From: Bacteroides bouchesdurhonensis
Lineage (GTDB): Bacteria > Bacteroidota > Bacteroidia > Bacteroidales > Bacteroidaceae
Length of the DNA stretch: 64,000 nt
Direction of reading: 5' to 3'
Assembly: GCF_900155865.1 (NCBI RefSeq)
Contig: NZ_LT707006.1
Coordinates: forward strand, 3,698,577-3,762,576
Shown: piece after piece, positions 15,228 to 23,824 of the stretch
Layout of the letters: each line of letters starts with the position of its first letter
Numbering within the stretch: the stretch's first letter is position 1
The notes under the pieces: model-generated
Databases searched by the model: none
Told to the model about the DNA's origin: nothing
What the model saw: the letters and a program-made list of their open reading frames with translations, nothing else
Translations under genes and position numbers: made by a program

Positions 15228-16472
15228 ATGAACACAACAACTTATGCCCCCTTTGCCAAACCGCTTTACGTCATGGTAAAGCCTGTAGGAGCTGTATGCA
15301 ATCTTGCATGCAAGTACTGCTACTATCTGGAAAAGGCAAATCTCTATAAAGAAAATCCAAAACACGTAATGAGTGATGAGCTTCTGGAGAAGTTTATTGA
15401 TGAGTATATCCATTCACAAACCATGCCTCAGGTACTTTTCACTTGGCACGGTGGAGAAACATTGATGCGTCCGCTCTCTTTCTACAAAAAGGTCGTGGAA
15501 CTTCAAAAGAAATATGCACGTGGACGCTCCATCGACAATTGTATCCAGACCAATGGAACTATGCTCACCGACGAATGGTGCGATTTTTTTCGTGAAAACA
15601 ATTGGTTGGTAGGCGTATCTATTGACGGTCCGCAGGAGTTTCACGACGAATATCGCAAAAACAAAATGGGGAAACCTTCCTTCGTGAAAGTTATGCAAGG
15701 TATCAACCTTCTGAAAAAACATGGAGTGGAATGGAACGCTATGGCAGTAGTCAATGATTTCAATGCGGACTATCCGCTTGATTTTTATAACTTCTTTAAA
15801 GAAATTGGTTGTCATTACATTCAGTTTGCTCCTATTGTAGAACGTATCATACCGCATGAGGACGGACGTCACTTAGCTTCTCTCGCAGAAAACAAAGAAG
15901 GTGAACTCGCCGATTTTTCAGTCAGCCCGGAGCAATGGGGAAATTTCCTTTGCACACTTTTTGATGAATGGGTGAAAGAAGACGTCGGCAATTACTACAT
16001 ACAGATATTCGATTCCACACTTGCCAATTGGATGGGTCAACAGCCCGGTGTATGTACCATGGCAAAGAGTTGTGGTCATGCAGGTGTGATGGAATTCAAC
16101 GGAGACGTTTATTCATGCGACCATTTTGTTTTTCCGGAATATAAACTCGGCAATATTTACAGCCAAACGCTTGTTGAAATGATGCACAGCGAACGACAGC
16201 ATAATTTTGGAGCGATGAAACACCAGTCGTTGCCTACTCAATGCAAAGAATGTAATTTCTTGTTTGCCTGTAACGGTGAATGTCCTAAAAACAGGTTCAG
16301 CCGGACTTCTGAAGGGGAACCGGGGCTGAACTATTTATGCAAGGGATATTACCAGTTTTTCCAACATGTGGCTCCCTACATGGACTTCATGAAGAATGAA
16401 TTAATGAATCAACGTCCGCCTGCCAATATTATGGAGGCTTTGAAGAGTGGTAAACTAAATATCGAGAGTTAA
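15228..16472 (+). CDS. chuR: Anaerobic sulfatase-maturating enzyme
   Basis: A 414-residue radical SAM enzyme that converts the active-site Ser or Cys of sulfatases to formylglycine without oxygen. The AdoMet-cluster motif CNLACKYC is at residues 24-31, and the cysteines for two auxiliary clusters lie in the C-terminal SPASM region (VCTMAKSCGHAG, YSCDHFVF, QCKECNFLFACNGECPKN). From memory the sequence is nearly identical to the B. thetaiotaomicron enzyme ChuR, needed for use of sulfated mucin and glycosaminoglycans. No sulfatase is in the window, in line with a single maturase serving many sulfatases. The S46 peptidase genes follow 40 bases later. Confidence 0.95.
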   Translation: MNTTTYAPFAKPLYVMVKPVGAVCNLACKYCYYLEKANLYKENPKHVMSDELLEKFIDEYIHSQTMPQVLFTWHGGETLMRPLSFYKKVVELQKKYARGRSIDNCIQTNGTMLTDEWCDFFRENNWLVGVSIDGPQEFHDEYRKNKMGKPSFVKVMQGINLLKKHGVEWNAMAVVNDFNADYPLDFYNFFKEIGCHYIQFAPIVERIIPHEDGRHLASLAENKEGELADFSVSPEQWGNFLCTLFDEWVKEDVGNYYIQIFDSTLANWMGQQPGVCTMAKSCGHAGVMEFNGDVYSCDHFVFPEYKLGNIYSQTLVEMMHSERQHNFGAMKHQSLPTQCKECNFLFACNGECPKNRFSRTSEGEPGLNYLCKGYYQFFQHVAPYMDFMKNELMNQRPPANIMEALKSGKLNIES

Positions 16473-16512
16473 TTATCAAACATCAAATATATTTTCTAAT
16501 TTCTTAGTATAA

Positions 16513-18672
16513 ATGAACAGATTAAAATTCTACTTATTAGCACTGACCGCGCTGATTGCGTGTTCCGCAAAAGCGGATGAAGGTATGTGGTTATTGCAAC
16601 TGATGCAACAACAACATTCCATCGATATGATGAAAAAACAAGGACTAAACTTGGAAGCACAGGATATATACAATCCTAACGGTGTTTCTCTGAAAGATGC
16701 CGTCGGTATCTTTGGAGGAGGCTGTACGGGAGAAATCATCTCACCGGAAGGTTTGATCCTGACCAATCATCACTGTGGCTACGCTTCTATTCAACAACAT
16801 AGCAGTGTAGAGCATGACTATCTGACTGACGGTTTTTGGGCTACCTCCAGAGACAAAGAACTCCCGACTCCGGGATTAGTTTTTACTTTTGTAGAACGTA
16901 TCGAAGATGTAACGGATCTTGTCAATGCCAAAATTGCCGCTAAAGAAATCTCCGAAATAGAGTCTTTCAGTGGAGAGTTCCTTAATAAACTGGCAATGGA
17001 ACTTTATTACAAGAGTGATCTTAAAGGTCAAAAGGGAATTATGCCGAAAGCTCTTCCTTTCTATGCCGGAAATAAATTCTATTTGTTTTATCTGAAAGTA
17101 TATGAGGATGTACGTATGGTAGCTGCTCCTCCTTCGTCTATTGGTAAATTCGGTGGCGAAACAGATAACTGGATGTGGCCTCGTCATACCGGTGACTTCT
17201 CCATGTTCCGCATCTACGCCGATGCTAACGGAGAACCTGCGAAATATAATCCTGCTAATGTTCCTCTGAAAACTAAAAAACACCTGACCATCTCTATCAA
17301 GGGGTCGGAAGCGGGGGATTATGCCATGATTATGGGATTCCCGGGAAGTACTAGTCGCTACCTGACCGTATCGGAAGTGAAAGAACGTATGGAATCACTC
17401 AATGAGCCACGTATCCGCATTCGTGGTGCACGTCAGGATGTATTAAAAGAAGCGATGAATGCCAGCGATAAAATTCGCATTCAATATGCCAACAAATATG
17501 CCGGATCCAGCAACTATTGGAAAAACTCGATTGGTATGAATAAGGCAATTATCGACAATAACGTGTTGGAAACAAAAGCGGAACAGGAAGCTAAATTTGC
17601 AGAATTTGCCAAAGCACAGAACAATGCAGAATATGCTACGGTAGTCAATAAAATCGATGATGTTGTAGCTAAAACATCGCCTCTCAATTATCAAATGACT
17701 TGCTTACGCGAAGTGTTCTTCGGAGGGATTGAATTTGGCAATATCCAATTGGACAAAATACGCAAAGCACTTGAAGAAAAGAATGAGTCTCTGATCAAAT
17801 CTCGATTGAAAGGTCTGGAACAGAGTTACCAAAGAGTCCACAATAAAGATTATGATCATGAAGTAGACCGTAAAGTGGCCAAAGCTTTATTGCCTCTTTA
17901 TGCTGAAATGATTCCGGCCGAACAACGTCCGTCTATCTATCAAGTGATCGAACAAAAATACAAAGGCGATTATAACAAGTTTGTGGATGATATGTATGAC
18001 AATTCCATCTTTGCCAACCGGACGAATTTTGAAAAATTCCTCAAAAAACCAACAGTTAAAGCCATCGATCAGGATTTGTCAATGCAATATACCAAGTCCA
18101 AATATGAAGCTTTTGAGAAATTAGCTTCACAGATAAGTTCGCTTCAAACAGAATTGGCTTTATTGCACAAAACATATATCCGCGGACTGGGTGAAATGAA
18201 ACTGCCTGTTCCTTCTTACCCGGATGCAAACTTTACACTCCGTCTCACTTATGGTAATGTGAAACCATACGACCCGAAAGATGGTGTACATTATAACTAT
18301 TACACAACAACCAAAGGTATTCTTGAGAAAGAAAATCCGGAAGATCGTGAATTCGTTGTACCTGCCAAACTGAAAGAGCTGATTGAAAAACAAGATTATG
18401 GTCGATATGCATTACCAAATGGCGATATGCCCGTTTGCTTCTTGTCTACCAACGATATCACCGGTGGTAACTCCGGTAGCCCGGTTTTGAACAAGAACGG
18501 TGAATTGATCGGCTGTGCTTTCGATGGCAACTGGGAATCACTAAGTGGTGACATCAACTTCGACAATAACCTTCAACGTTGTATCAACCTGGATATCCGC
18601 TACGTCCTGTTTATTCTTGAAAAATTAGGAAACTGCGGTCATCTGATTAATGAAATGACTATCGTAGAATAA
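16513..18672 (+). CDS. S46 dipeptidyl peptidase, DPP7-like
   Basis: A 719-residue secreted serine peptidase of family S46 that removes dipeptides from protein N-termini. The signal peptide ends near ACSAKA. The catalytic residues are His86 in LTNHHCGY, Asp228 in WPRHTGDF, and Ser654 in GGNSGSP. The S1-pocket position after AFD is Gly672; the equivalent Gly673 in Porphyromonas gingivalis DPP7 gives preference for hydrophobic or broad P1 residues. It abuts the next S46 gene with no intergenic base. The helical middle domain (residues about 280-570) is of normal length. Confidence 0.93.
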   Translation: MNRLKFYLLALTALIACSAKADEGMWLLQLMQQQHSIDMMKKQGLNLEAQDIYNPNGVSLKDAVGIFGGGCTGEIISPEGLILTNHHCGYASIQQHSSVEHDYLTDGFWATSRDKELPTPGLVFTFVERIEDVTDLVNAKIAAKEISEIESFSGEFLNKLAMELYYKSDLKGQKGIMPKALPFYAGNKFYLFYLKVYEDVRMVAAPPSSIGKFGGETDNWMWPRHTGDFSMFRIYADANGEPAKYNPANVPLKTKKHLTISIKGSEAGDYAMIMGFPGSTSRYLTVSEVKERMESLNEPRIRIRGARQDVLKEAMNASDKIRIQYANKYAGSSNYWKNSIGMNKAIIDNNVLETKAEQEAKFAEFAKAQNNAEYATVVNKIDDVVAKTSPLNYQMTCLREVFFGGIEFGNIQLDKIRKALEEKNESLIKSRLKGLEQSYQRVHNKDYDHEVDRKVAKALLPLYAEMIPAEQRPSIYQVIEQKYKGDYNKFVDDMYDNSIFANRTNFEKFLKKPTVKAIDQDLSMQYTKSKYEAFEKLASQISSLQTELALLHKTYIRGLGEMKLPVPSYPDANFTLRLTYGNVKPYDPKDGVHYNYYTTTKGILEKENPEDREFVVPAKLKELIEKQDYGRYALPNGDMPVCFLSTNDITGGNSGSPVLNKNGELIGCAFDGNWESLSGDINFDNNLQRCINLDIRYVLFILEKLGNCGHLINEMTIVE

Positions 18673-20832
18673 ATGAAAAAACAATTCATATTTGCCTTTT
18701 TTTCATTGGCAACTCTTAGCATCCACGCTGACGAAGGCATGTGGATGCTAACTGATCTAAAAGAGCAAAATGCTGTTGCCATGCGGGAACTCGGTCTTGA
18801 GATCCCCATAGAAGAAGTGTACAATGCCAACGGACTTTCGCTGAAGGATGCTGTGGTGCATTTCGGTGGAGGATGTACAGGAGAAGTTATCTCTTCACAA
18901 GGACTAGTTCTTACTAACCATCACTGTGGCTATGGAGCTATCCAACAGCACAGTAATGTGGAACATGATTATCTGACTGACGGTTTCTGGGCTATGAACC
19001 GCGATGCCGAACTTCCTACTCCGGGGTTAACTGTCACGTTCATTGACCGTATCCTTGATGTGACGAGTTATGTCCAGGAACAATTAAAGAAGGATAAAGA
19101 CCCTGAAGGAACAAACTATTTGTCTCCTAGCTACCTGACTTCCGTAGCAGGACGTTTTGCCAAAGATGAGAATATCGAAATGACTCCTGCAACCAGACTG
19201 GAGCTTAAGGCTTTCTACGGCGGCAATAAATATTACCTGTTTATTAAAACAGTGTATAGTGATATCCGTATGGTAGGTGCCCCACCCTCTTCCATTGGTA
19301 AATTCGGAGCAGATACTGATAATTGGATGTGGCCACGCCATACCGGCGACTTCTCACTCTTCCGTATATATGCCGATAGAAACGGAAAACCGGCAGCATA
19401 CTCTAAAGATAATGTACCCCTACAAGTGAAAAAGCATCTGACTATCAGTCTTGCCGGAGTACAAGAAGGTGATTTCACTTTTGCTATGGGATTTCCGGGA
19501 CGTAACTGGCGGTACATGATCTCCGACGAAGTGGAAGAACGTATGCAGACAACGAACTTCATGCGTCAGCATGTACGCGGAGCACGTCAGAAAGTTCTCA
19601 TGGAACAAATGCTGAAAGATCCTGCTGTACGTATTCATTATGCTAGTAAATATGCTTCTTCCGCTAACTATTGGAAAAATGCGATTGGGATGAACGAAGG
19701 TCTAGTCCGTTTGAAAGTATTGGATACGAAACGTGCACAACAAGAGGAACTTCTTGCTCGTGGACGTGAAAAAGGAGATGATTCTTACCAGAAAGCATTC
19801 GAGGAAATACGCTCGATAGTAGCTCACCGACATGACGCTACCTATCACCAACAAGCTATTAATGAAGCACTAGGCATAGCACTCGACTTTATGAGATTTC
19901 CTTCCACCACTGAAATAGTATCCGCTCTCAAATCCAAAGATAAAAAAAGAATCAACGAAGCTACTTTAAGACTGAAACTGGAAGGCGAGAAATATTTTGC
20001 ATCGGTCCCTTTCCCTGAAGTAGAGCGGATGGTTGCAAAAGAAATGTTGAAAACGTATGCAGGATATATCCCGGAAGATCAGCGTATCAACATATTCGAA
20101 ATCATCAAATCCCGCTTCAAAGGAGATACGGATGCTTTTGTGGATGCCTGTTTTGAATACTCGATCTTTGGCAATCCGAAAAAATTTGCTAAGTTCATTG
20201 CAAAGCCGAGTTTATACAAGATCGAACATGACTGGATGATCTTATTCAAATATTCCATTACTGATGGAATCCTGAAGACAGTCATCGCCATGAAAGAAGC
20301 AAATCAAAATTATGATGCCGCCCATAAAGTATGGGTAAAAGGCATGATGGACATGAAACAGGAAAAAGGTATTCCCATCTATCCGGATGCAAACTCAACC
20401 CTGCGACTAACTTACGGTCAGGTACTCCCTTATGAACCTGCCGACGGTGTGGTCTATAATACCTATACCACTCTCAAAGGTGTGATGGAAAAGGAAGATC
20501 CCGAAAATTGGGAGTTTGTAGTTCCTCAGAAATTAAAGGATTTATACAACGCCAAAGATTACGGACGTTATGGTAAAGATGGTGAGATGCCTGTATGTTT
20601 TATAGTAAATACAGATAATACCGGCGGAAATTCAGGTAGTCCTGTATTCAACAGCAAAGGTCAATTAATCGGAACTGCTTTCGACCGTAATTACGAAGGT
20701 CTGACCGGTGATATTGCTTTCCGGCCTTCTTCACAGCGTGCTGCTTGTGTAGATATCCGTTATACGCTATTTATCATTGATAAATTTGCGGGTGCTTCAC
20801 ATATCATTGACGAGCTGACGATAGAAGAATAA
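18673..20832 (+). CDS. S46 dipeptidyl peptidase, DPP11-like (Asp/Glu-specific)
   Basis: A 719-residue paralogue of the preceding gene, with a signal peptide ending at IHA. His83 in LTNHHCGY, Asp in WPRHTGDF and Ser654 in GGNSGSP form the catalytic triad. The S1 position is Arg672 in AFDRNYE, matching Arg673 of P. gingivalis DPP11, which selects acidic P1 residues. Its ATG follows the upstream stop codon directly, so the pair is likely co-translated. Together the two enzymes would release hydrophobic- and acidic-P1 dipeptides for import. Identity beyond the active-site regions is moderate, so the duplication is old. Confidence 0.92.
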   Translation: MKKQFIFAFFSLATLSIHADEGMWMLTDLKEQNAVAMRELGLEIPIEEVYNANGLSLKDAVVHFGGGCTGEVISSQGLVLTNHHCGYGAIQQHSNVEHDYLTDGFWAMNRDAELPTPGLTVTFIDRILDVTSYVQEQLKKDKDPEGTNYLSPSYLTSVAGRFAKDENIEMTPATRLELKAFYGGNKYYLFIKTVYSDIRMVGAPPSSIGKFGADTDNWMWPRHTGDFSLFRIYADRNGKPAAYSKDNVPLQVKKHLTISLAGVQEGDFTFAMGFPGRNWRYMISDEVEERMQTTNFMRQHVRGARQKVLMEQMLKDPAVRIHYASKYASSANYWKNAIGMNEGLVRLKVLDTKRAQQEELLARGREKGDDSYQKAFEEIRSIVAHRHDATYHQQAINEALGIALDFMRFPSTTEIVSALKSKDKKRINEATLRLKLEGEKYFASVPFPEVERMVAKEMLKTYAGYIPEDQRINIFEIIKSRFKGDTDAFVDACFEYSIFGNPKKFAKFIAKPSLYKIEHDWMILFKYSITDGILKTVIAMKEANQNYDAAHKVWVKGMMDMKQEKGIPIYPDANSTLRLTYGQVLPYEPADGVVYNTYTTLKGVMEKEDPENWEFVVPQKLKDLYNAKDYGRYGKDGEMPVCFIVNTDNTGGNSGSPVFNSKGQLIGTAFDRNYEGLTGDIAFRPSSQRAACVDIRYTLFIIDKFAGASHIIDELTIEE

Positions 20833-20990
20833 CAAATTCTTCTATATACATTGCATCTATTATTTCATTTATTACTTATATCATTCACTATTTCGTGAAC
20901 AAAAACAGGATTTTACCGTTATATAAGAAAAAAGAATCTATAATTGCAGTCTTCAGAGGCTGAGTATTATAATTAAGAAAGGAAAAGATT

Positions 20991-21290
20991 ATGGAAAAGT
21001 TTGCAGATTTAATACAATCCCCTACCCCCGTCTTGGTTGATTTCTTTGCAGAATGGTGCGGACCCTGTAAGGCTATGAAACCTGTTCTGGAAGAATTAAA
21101 ATTAATCGTTGGTGATAAAGCCCGAATAGTAAAAATTGACGTGGACCAATATCAAGATTTAGCCACTCAGTATCGCATACAGGCAGTGCCGACTTTTATT
21201 CTATTTAAGAACGGAGAAGCGGTATGGAGACATTCCGGAGTAATCCACAGTAGTGAATTGAAAGGAGTAATTGAAAAGCATTACTCATAA
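20991..21290 (+). CDS. trxA: Thioredoxin
   Basis: A 99-residue cytoplasmic thioredoxin. The redox motif is EWCGPCK near residue 23, with the cis-proline segment [12 protein letters not shown] and the C-terminal WRHSGVI. Length is close to the minimal thioredoxin fold and no signal is present. A GGAAAAG lies upstream of the ATG. The second, exported thioredoxin-like gene follows 18 bases later, so the two are probably transcribed together and could act on opposite sides of the membrane. Confidence 0.93.
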   Translation: MEKFADLIQSPTPVLVDFFAEWCGPCKAMKPVLEELKLIVGDKARIVKIDVDQYQDLATQYRIQAVPTFILFKNGEAVWRHSGVIHSSELKGVIEKHYS

Positions 21291-21308
21291 AACAAGAAAA
21301 AAGAACGA

Positions 21309-21773
21309 ATGAAAAAGGTATTATTAATGGTAGCTCTCGTTATGGTAAGCGTAATCGTTTATGCTTTCAATGACAGAGAAGAAAACAATCAAGGTAAAAA
21401 AGAAGTAACAGGTAACGGTGAAGTCATCGTCATGGACAAAGCAATGTTCATAAAAGATGTCTTCGATTTTGAAAAATCAAAAGAATGGAAGTACAAAGGC
21501 ACTAAACCTGCCATCATCGATTTATATGCCGATTGGTGTGGTCCTTGCCGTCAAACTGCTCCTATCATGAAAGAATTGGCTAAGGAATATGCCGGAAAAA
21601 TTGTTATTTATAAAGTAAATGTAGATAAACAAAAAGAATTGGCTGCCCTTTTCAATGCAACGAGCATTCCATTGTTCGTATTCATCCCCATGAAAGGAGA
21701 GCCGCAACTATTTCGTGGAGCGGCAGATAAGGCGACTTATAAGAAGGCTATCGATGAATTTCTTTTGAAGTAA
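21309..21773 (+). CDS. Exported thioredoxin-family protein
   Basis: A 154-residue protein with an N-terminal hydrophobic segment (VLLMVALVMVSVIVYAF) acting as signal or anchor, then a thioredoxin domain with DWCGPCRQTAP and the cis-proline segment TSIPLFVFIP. It should be a periplasmic thiol reductase or oxidase. No lipobox cysteine is seen. Such proteins in Bacteroides may receive electrons from DsbD, which is also encoded in this window (35495-37549), but that link is inference. A strong terminator follows. Confidence 0.87.
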   Translation: MKKVLLMVALVMVSVIVYAFNDREENNQGKKEVTGNGEVIVMDKAMFIKDVFDFEKSKEWKYKGTKPAIIDLYADWCGPCRQTAPIMKELAKEYAGKIVIYKVNVDKQKELAALFNATSIPLFVFIPMKGEPQLFRGAADKATYKKAIDEFLLK

Positions 21774-21821
21774 AAAGAGTGTAGCTATCCTCTAAGGATA
21801 CTTACACTATCGTAAAGATAC

Positions 21822-21852
21822 AGTGACGCTATATGCATGGTATAGCGTCACT
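21822..21852 (+). terminator. Terminator after the thioredoxin pair
   Basis: AGTGACGCTATA pairs perfectly with TATAGCGTCACT around a 7-base loop, followed by CTTTTTTTA. A second imperfect hairpin (about 21779-21809) lies just upstream. Confidence 0.9.
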
Positions 21853-21876
21853 CTTTTTTATATGCCTATATAATAC

Positions 21877-22512
21877 TTATTTATAATAGCCTACCGGATG
21901 ATTCATCATCGGAATCTGACTATCTTTCAGCTGTAATACAGTTCTCAATTTATCAATATCCATTGAAGCTCGTGGAACTGTGGCTAAATGAGCTGTAGTA
22001 CAAAACAAAGAGATGTTTTGGGAAACAGCTCCAACATCGACAGCTCCCATCAATTGATTCCGCGTATTCTTTGCATCACCGAAACGGGAAACATCACTAA
22101 TCAACACCAAAGATACCGGAGCTCCTTTCACAAACGCTTGACTTCCTGCCACGGCGTCACGATGATCTCCCTCGCTTATTAAATTTAGTTGATGAGCCTT
22201 TGCATCATACAAATAACTGCCTTCAGGAAGGATCACATAAATATCCACATCTTGCTTGTTCAATGCAGAAGGAGCCGTTCGTTTGCCGTCAGGACGATTG
22301 ATTCCATTTGCCGCCCACAATAAATCCGACAAATCGGACAAGCTCAATGCTTTCGAAGCATATTCACGAGTAGAATGTCGTTCGGACAAAGCTTTCATCA
22401 CTGTACCGCCCTTCCGGTTCAAATCTGGTTTCGGTAACTTAATTACCTTGTCAGCAGCAGAAGCTGCAACCGTAAACAATAAACACATCAAAATTAGTTG
22501 TACTTTTTTCAT
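21877..22512 (-). CDS. Exported nitroreductase-family protein
   Basis: A flavoprotein of the nitroreductase/SagB-dehydrogenase type, about 211 residues from the chosen start MKKVQLILM, which gives a clean signal peptide ending VAASAA. Upstream codons in the same frame are hydrophilic and lack a promoter, so I rejected a start 19 codons earlier. Family features are the FMN-binding ERHSTREY near the N-terminus, LLWAANGINR, and the C-terminal MMNHPVGYYK. Location in the periplasm is unusual for flavin reductases but common for this Bacteroides subgroup. Substrate unknown. Confidence 0.83.
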   Translation of the reverse strand: MKKVQLILMCLLFTVAASAADKVIKLPKPDLNRKGGTVMKALSERHSTREYASKALSLSDLSDLLWAANGINRPDGKRTAPSALNKQDVDIYVILPEGSYLYDAKAHQLNLISEGDHRDAVAGSQAFVKGAPVSLVLISDVSRFGDAKNTRNQLMGAVDVGAVSQNISLFCTTAHLATVPRASMDIDKLRTVLQLKDSQIPMMNHPVGYYK

Positions 22513-22550
22513 ATCTGTGACATTTAAAAGTTGATGAACAAATAAACGAA

Positions 22551-22586
22551 AAAAGGCCTGCATTCGCAACGGGATGCAGACCTTTT
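22551..22586 (-). terminator. Terminator after rubrerythrin
   Basis: AAAAGGCCTGCAT pairs with ATGCAGACCTTTT at 12 of 13 positions around a 10-base loop; T runs flank both sides. It lies between the rubrerythrin stop and the nitroreductase start on the minus strand. Confidence 0.82.
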
Positions 22587-22608
22587 TAGAGTTATTTATA
22601 AGGTTTGA

Positions 22609-23166
22609 TTACTTATCGCCGAAATAACGGTTGTACAATCCTTCAAAACCTTTACCATGACGAGCTTCGTCTTTACACATTTCGTGTACAGTATCGTGGA
22701 TAGCATCCAAGTTTAATGCTTTAGCACGAGTTGCAATACGTTTCTTGTCTTCGCACGCACCTTGTTCAGCATCTTTACGTTTTTGCAGGTTAGTCTTGGT
22801 ATCCCATACGCAGTCACCCAGCAATTCAGCAAATTTAGCTGCATGTTCTGCTTCTTCCCAAGCGTAACGTTTGAAAGCTTCAGCTACTTCAGGATAACCT
22901 TCGCGGTCTGCCTGACGGCTCATTGCCAAATACATACCTACTTCAGTACATTCACCCATGAAGTGATTGTTCAGGTCTTTGATCATTTCTTCGTCACAAC
23001 CTTTAGCTACGCCAATAACATGTTCGTCAGCAAAAGCCAAAGCAGCACCTTCAGTTTCAACAACTTCAACGAATTTGCTAGCAGGAGCTTTACACAAAGG
23101 ACATTTCTCAGGAGCTGCGTCACCTTCATAAACGTAACCGCAAACAGTACATCTAAATTTTTTCAT
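22609..23166 (-). CDS. Reverse rubrerythrin (rubredoxin domain first)
   Basis: A 185-residue non-haem iron peroxidase. The order is inverted relative to classical rubrerythrin: an N-terminal rubredoxin domain ([17 protein letters not shown]) precedes the ferritin-like diiron domain. The latter carries the metal-ligand pattern in [35 protein letters not shown]. It should reduce hydrogen peroxide using NAD(P)H-linked donors and protect this anaerobe from oxygen. The Fur/PerR-type gene lies 38 bases upstream on the same strand, suggesting co-regulation. Bases between them show no separate clear TAnnTTTG element. Confidence 0.92.
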   Translation of the reverse strand: MKKFRCTVCGYVYEGDAAPEKCPLCKAPASKFVEVVETEGAALAFADEHVIGVAKGCDEEMIKDLNNHFMGECTEVGMYLAMSRQADREGYPEVAEAFKRYAWEEAEHAAKFAELLGDCVWDTKTNLQKRKDAEQGACEDKKRIATRAKALNLDAIHDTVHEMCKDEARHGKGFEGLYNRYFGDK

Positions 23167-23204
23167 TTCTTCTCAATTTTAAATTAATTAGTCAAATACG
23201 TATA

Positions 23205-23615
23205 TTATTGTTCGTTTAAACAGTTCTTACAGATTCCTTTATAATAATAATGCATTTCTGATACATGATGACCATCGATTTCCTGATCCTCTACCGATTT
23301 AATTGCTTCCGGACATTTCAAATCATAAATATGTCCGCAAGATTTACAGAGAAAATGGGCATGTGCAGAAGTATCTCCATCAAAGTTGGCATTCTTTTCA
23401 TCAATGGTAAGCATCAACGCTGCCCCCTGTTCTGCAAAAAGTTTCAGGGTATTATAGACGGTAGTCTTTGATAATGTAGGCATAGAAGGGGACAAAGCCG
23501 TATATATTTCATCAGCCGACGGATGCGTACGATGTTTCATCAAATACTCCATAACGGCAATACGCTGCATGGAAGGTTTTATGTTGTACTCTAATAATTG
23601 TTCGTATGCACCCAT
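23205..23615 (-). CDS. Fur-family transcriptional regulator, PerR-like
   Basis: A 136-residue regulator from the start MGAYEQLLEYN; a start 17 codons upstream lies at or before the predicted transcription start and is rejected. The winged helix (PSADEIYTALSP, LSKTTVYNTLKLF) is followed by the dimer domain with two CxxC pairs for structural zinc (CKSCGH, CKNCLNE) and histidines in SAHAHFLC. Fur and PerR cannot be told apart with certainty, but the neighbouring rubrerythrin favours a peroxide sensor. The promoter region holds two palindromes consistent with autoregulation. Confidence 0.87.
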   Translation of the reverse strand: MGAYEQLLEYNIKPSMQRIAVMEYLMKHRTHPSADEIYTALSPSMPTLSKTTVYNTLKLFAEQGAALMLTIDEKNANFDGDTSAHAHFLCKSCGHIYDLKCPEAIKSVEDQEIDGHHVSEMHYYYKGICKNCLNEQ

Positions 23616-23634
23616 TATCTTCTTCTTTCCAAAT

Positions 23635-23701
23635 TTGTATTCATTACAATTATAAATTTGATGCAAAGATAAAAAGCTTTTATTTTATTTGCAAATAAAA
23701 T
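23635..23701 (-). promoter_or_regulatory. Fur/PerR-gene promoter with palindromic operators
   Basis: On the minus strand, TTTG (23692-23695) and TATCTTTG (23664-23671) are 20 bp apart, a canonical Bacteroides promoter starting near 23660. A perfect 20-bp palindrome (9-mer core arm TTTTATTTG) spans 23682-23701 over the -33 element. A 5-5-5 inverted repeat TTGTA/TACAA spans 23635-23649 just inside the transcript. Both are good candidate autoregulatory sites. Confidence 0.65.
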
Positions 23702-23788
23702 CGAGCTTTTCTCAATAAGTTTTATCTCGCTTTATCGCCACATCTTGAGGATTCGCAGTCGAAAAGACAGAAATTCAAAACTATTTTC

Positions 23789-23796
23789 TAATTTTG
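23789..23796 (+). promoter_or_regulatory. -7 promoter element of nadE
   Basis: TAATTTTG fits TAnnTTTG and lies 28 bases before the nadE start codon. Confidence 0.55.
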
Positions 23797-23824
23797 CAAC
23801 CACTATATATAAATAAGGTATAAG

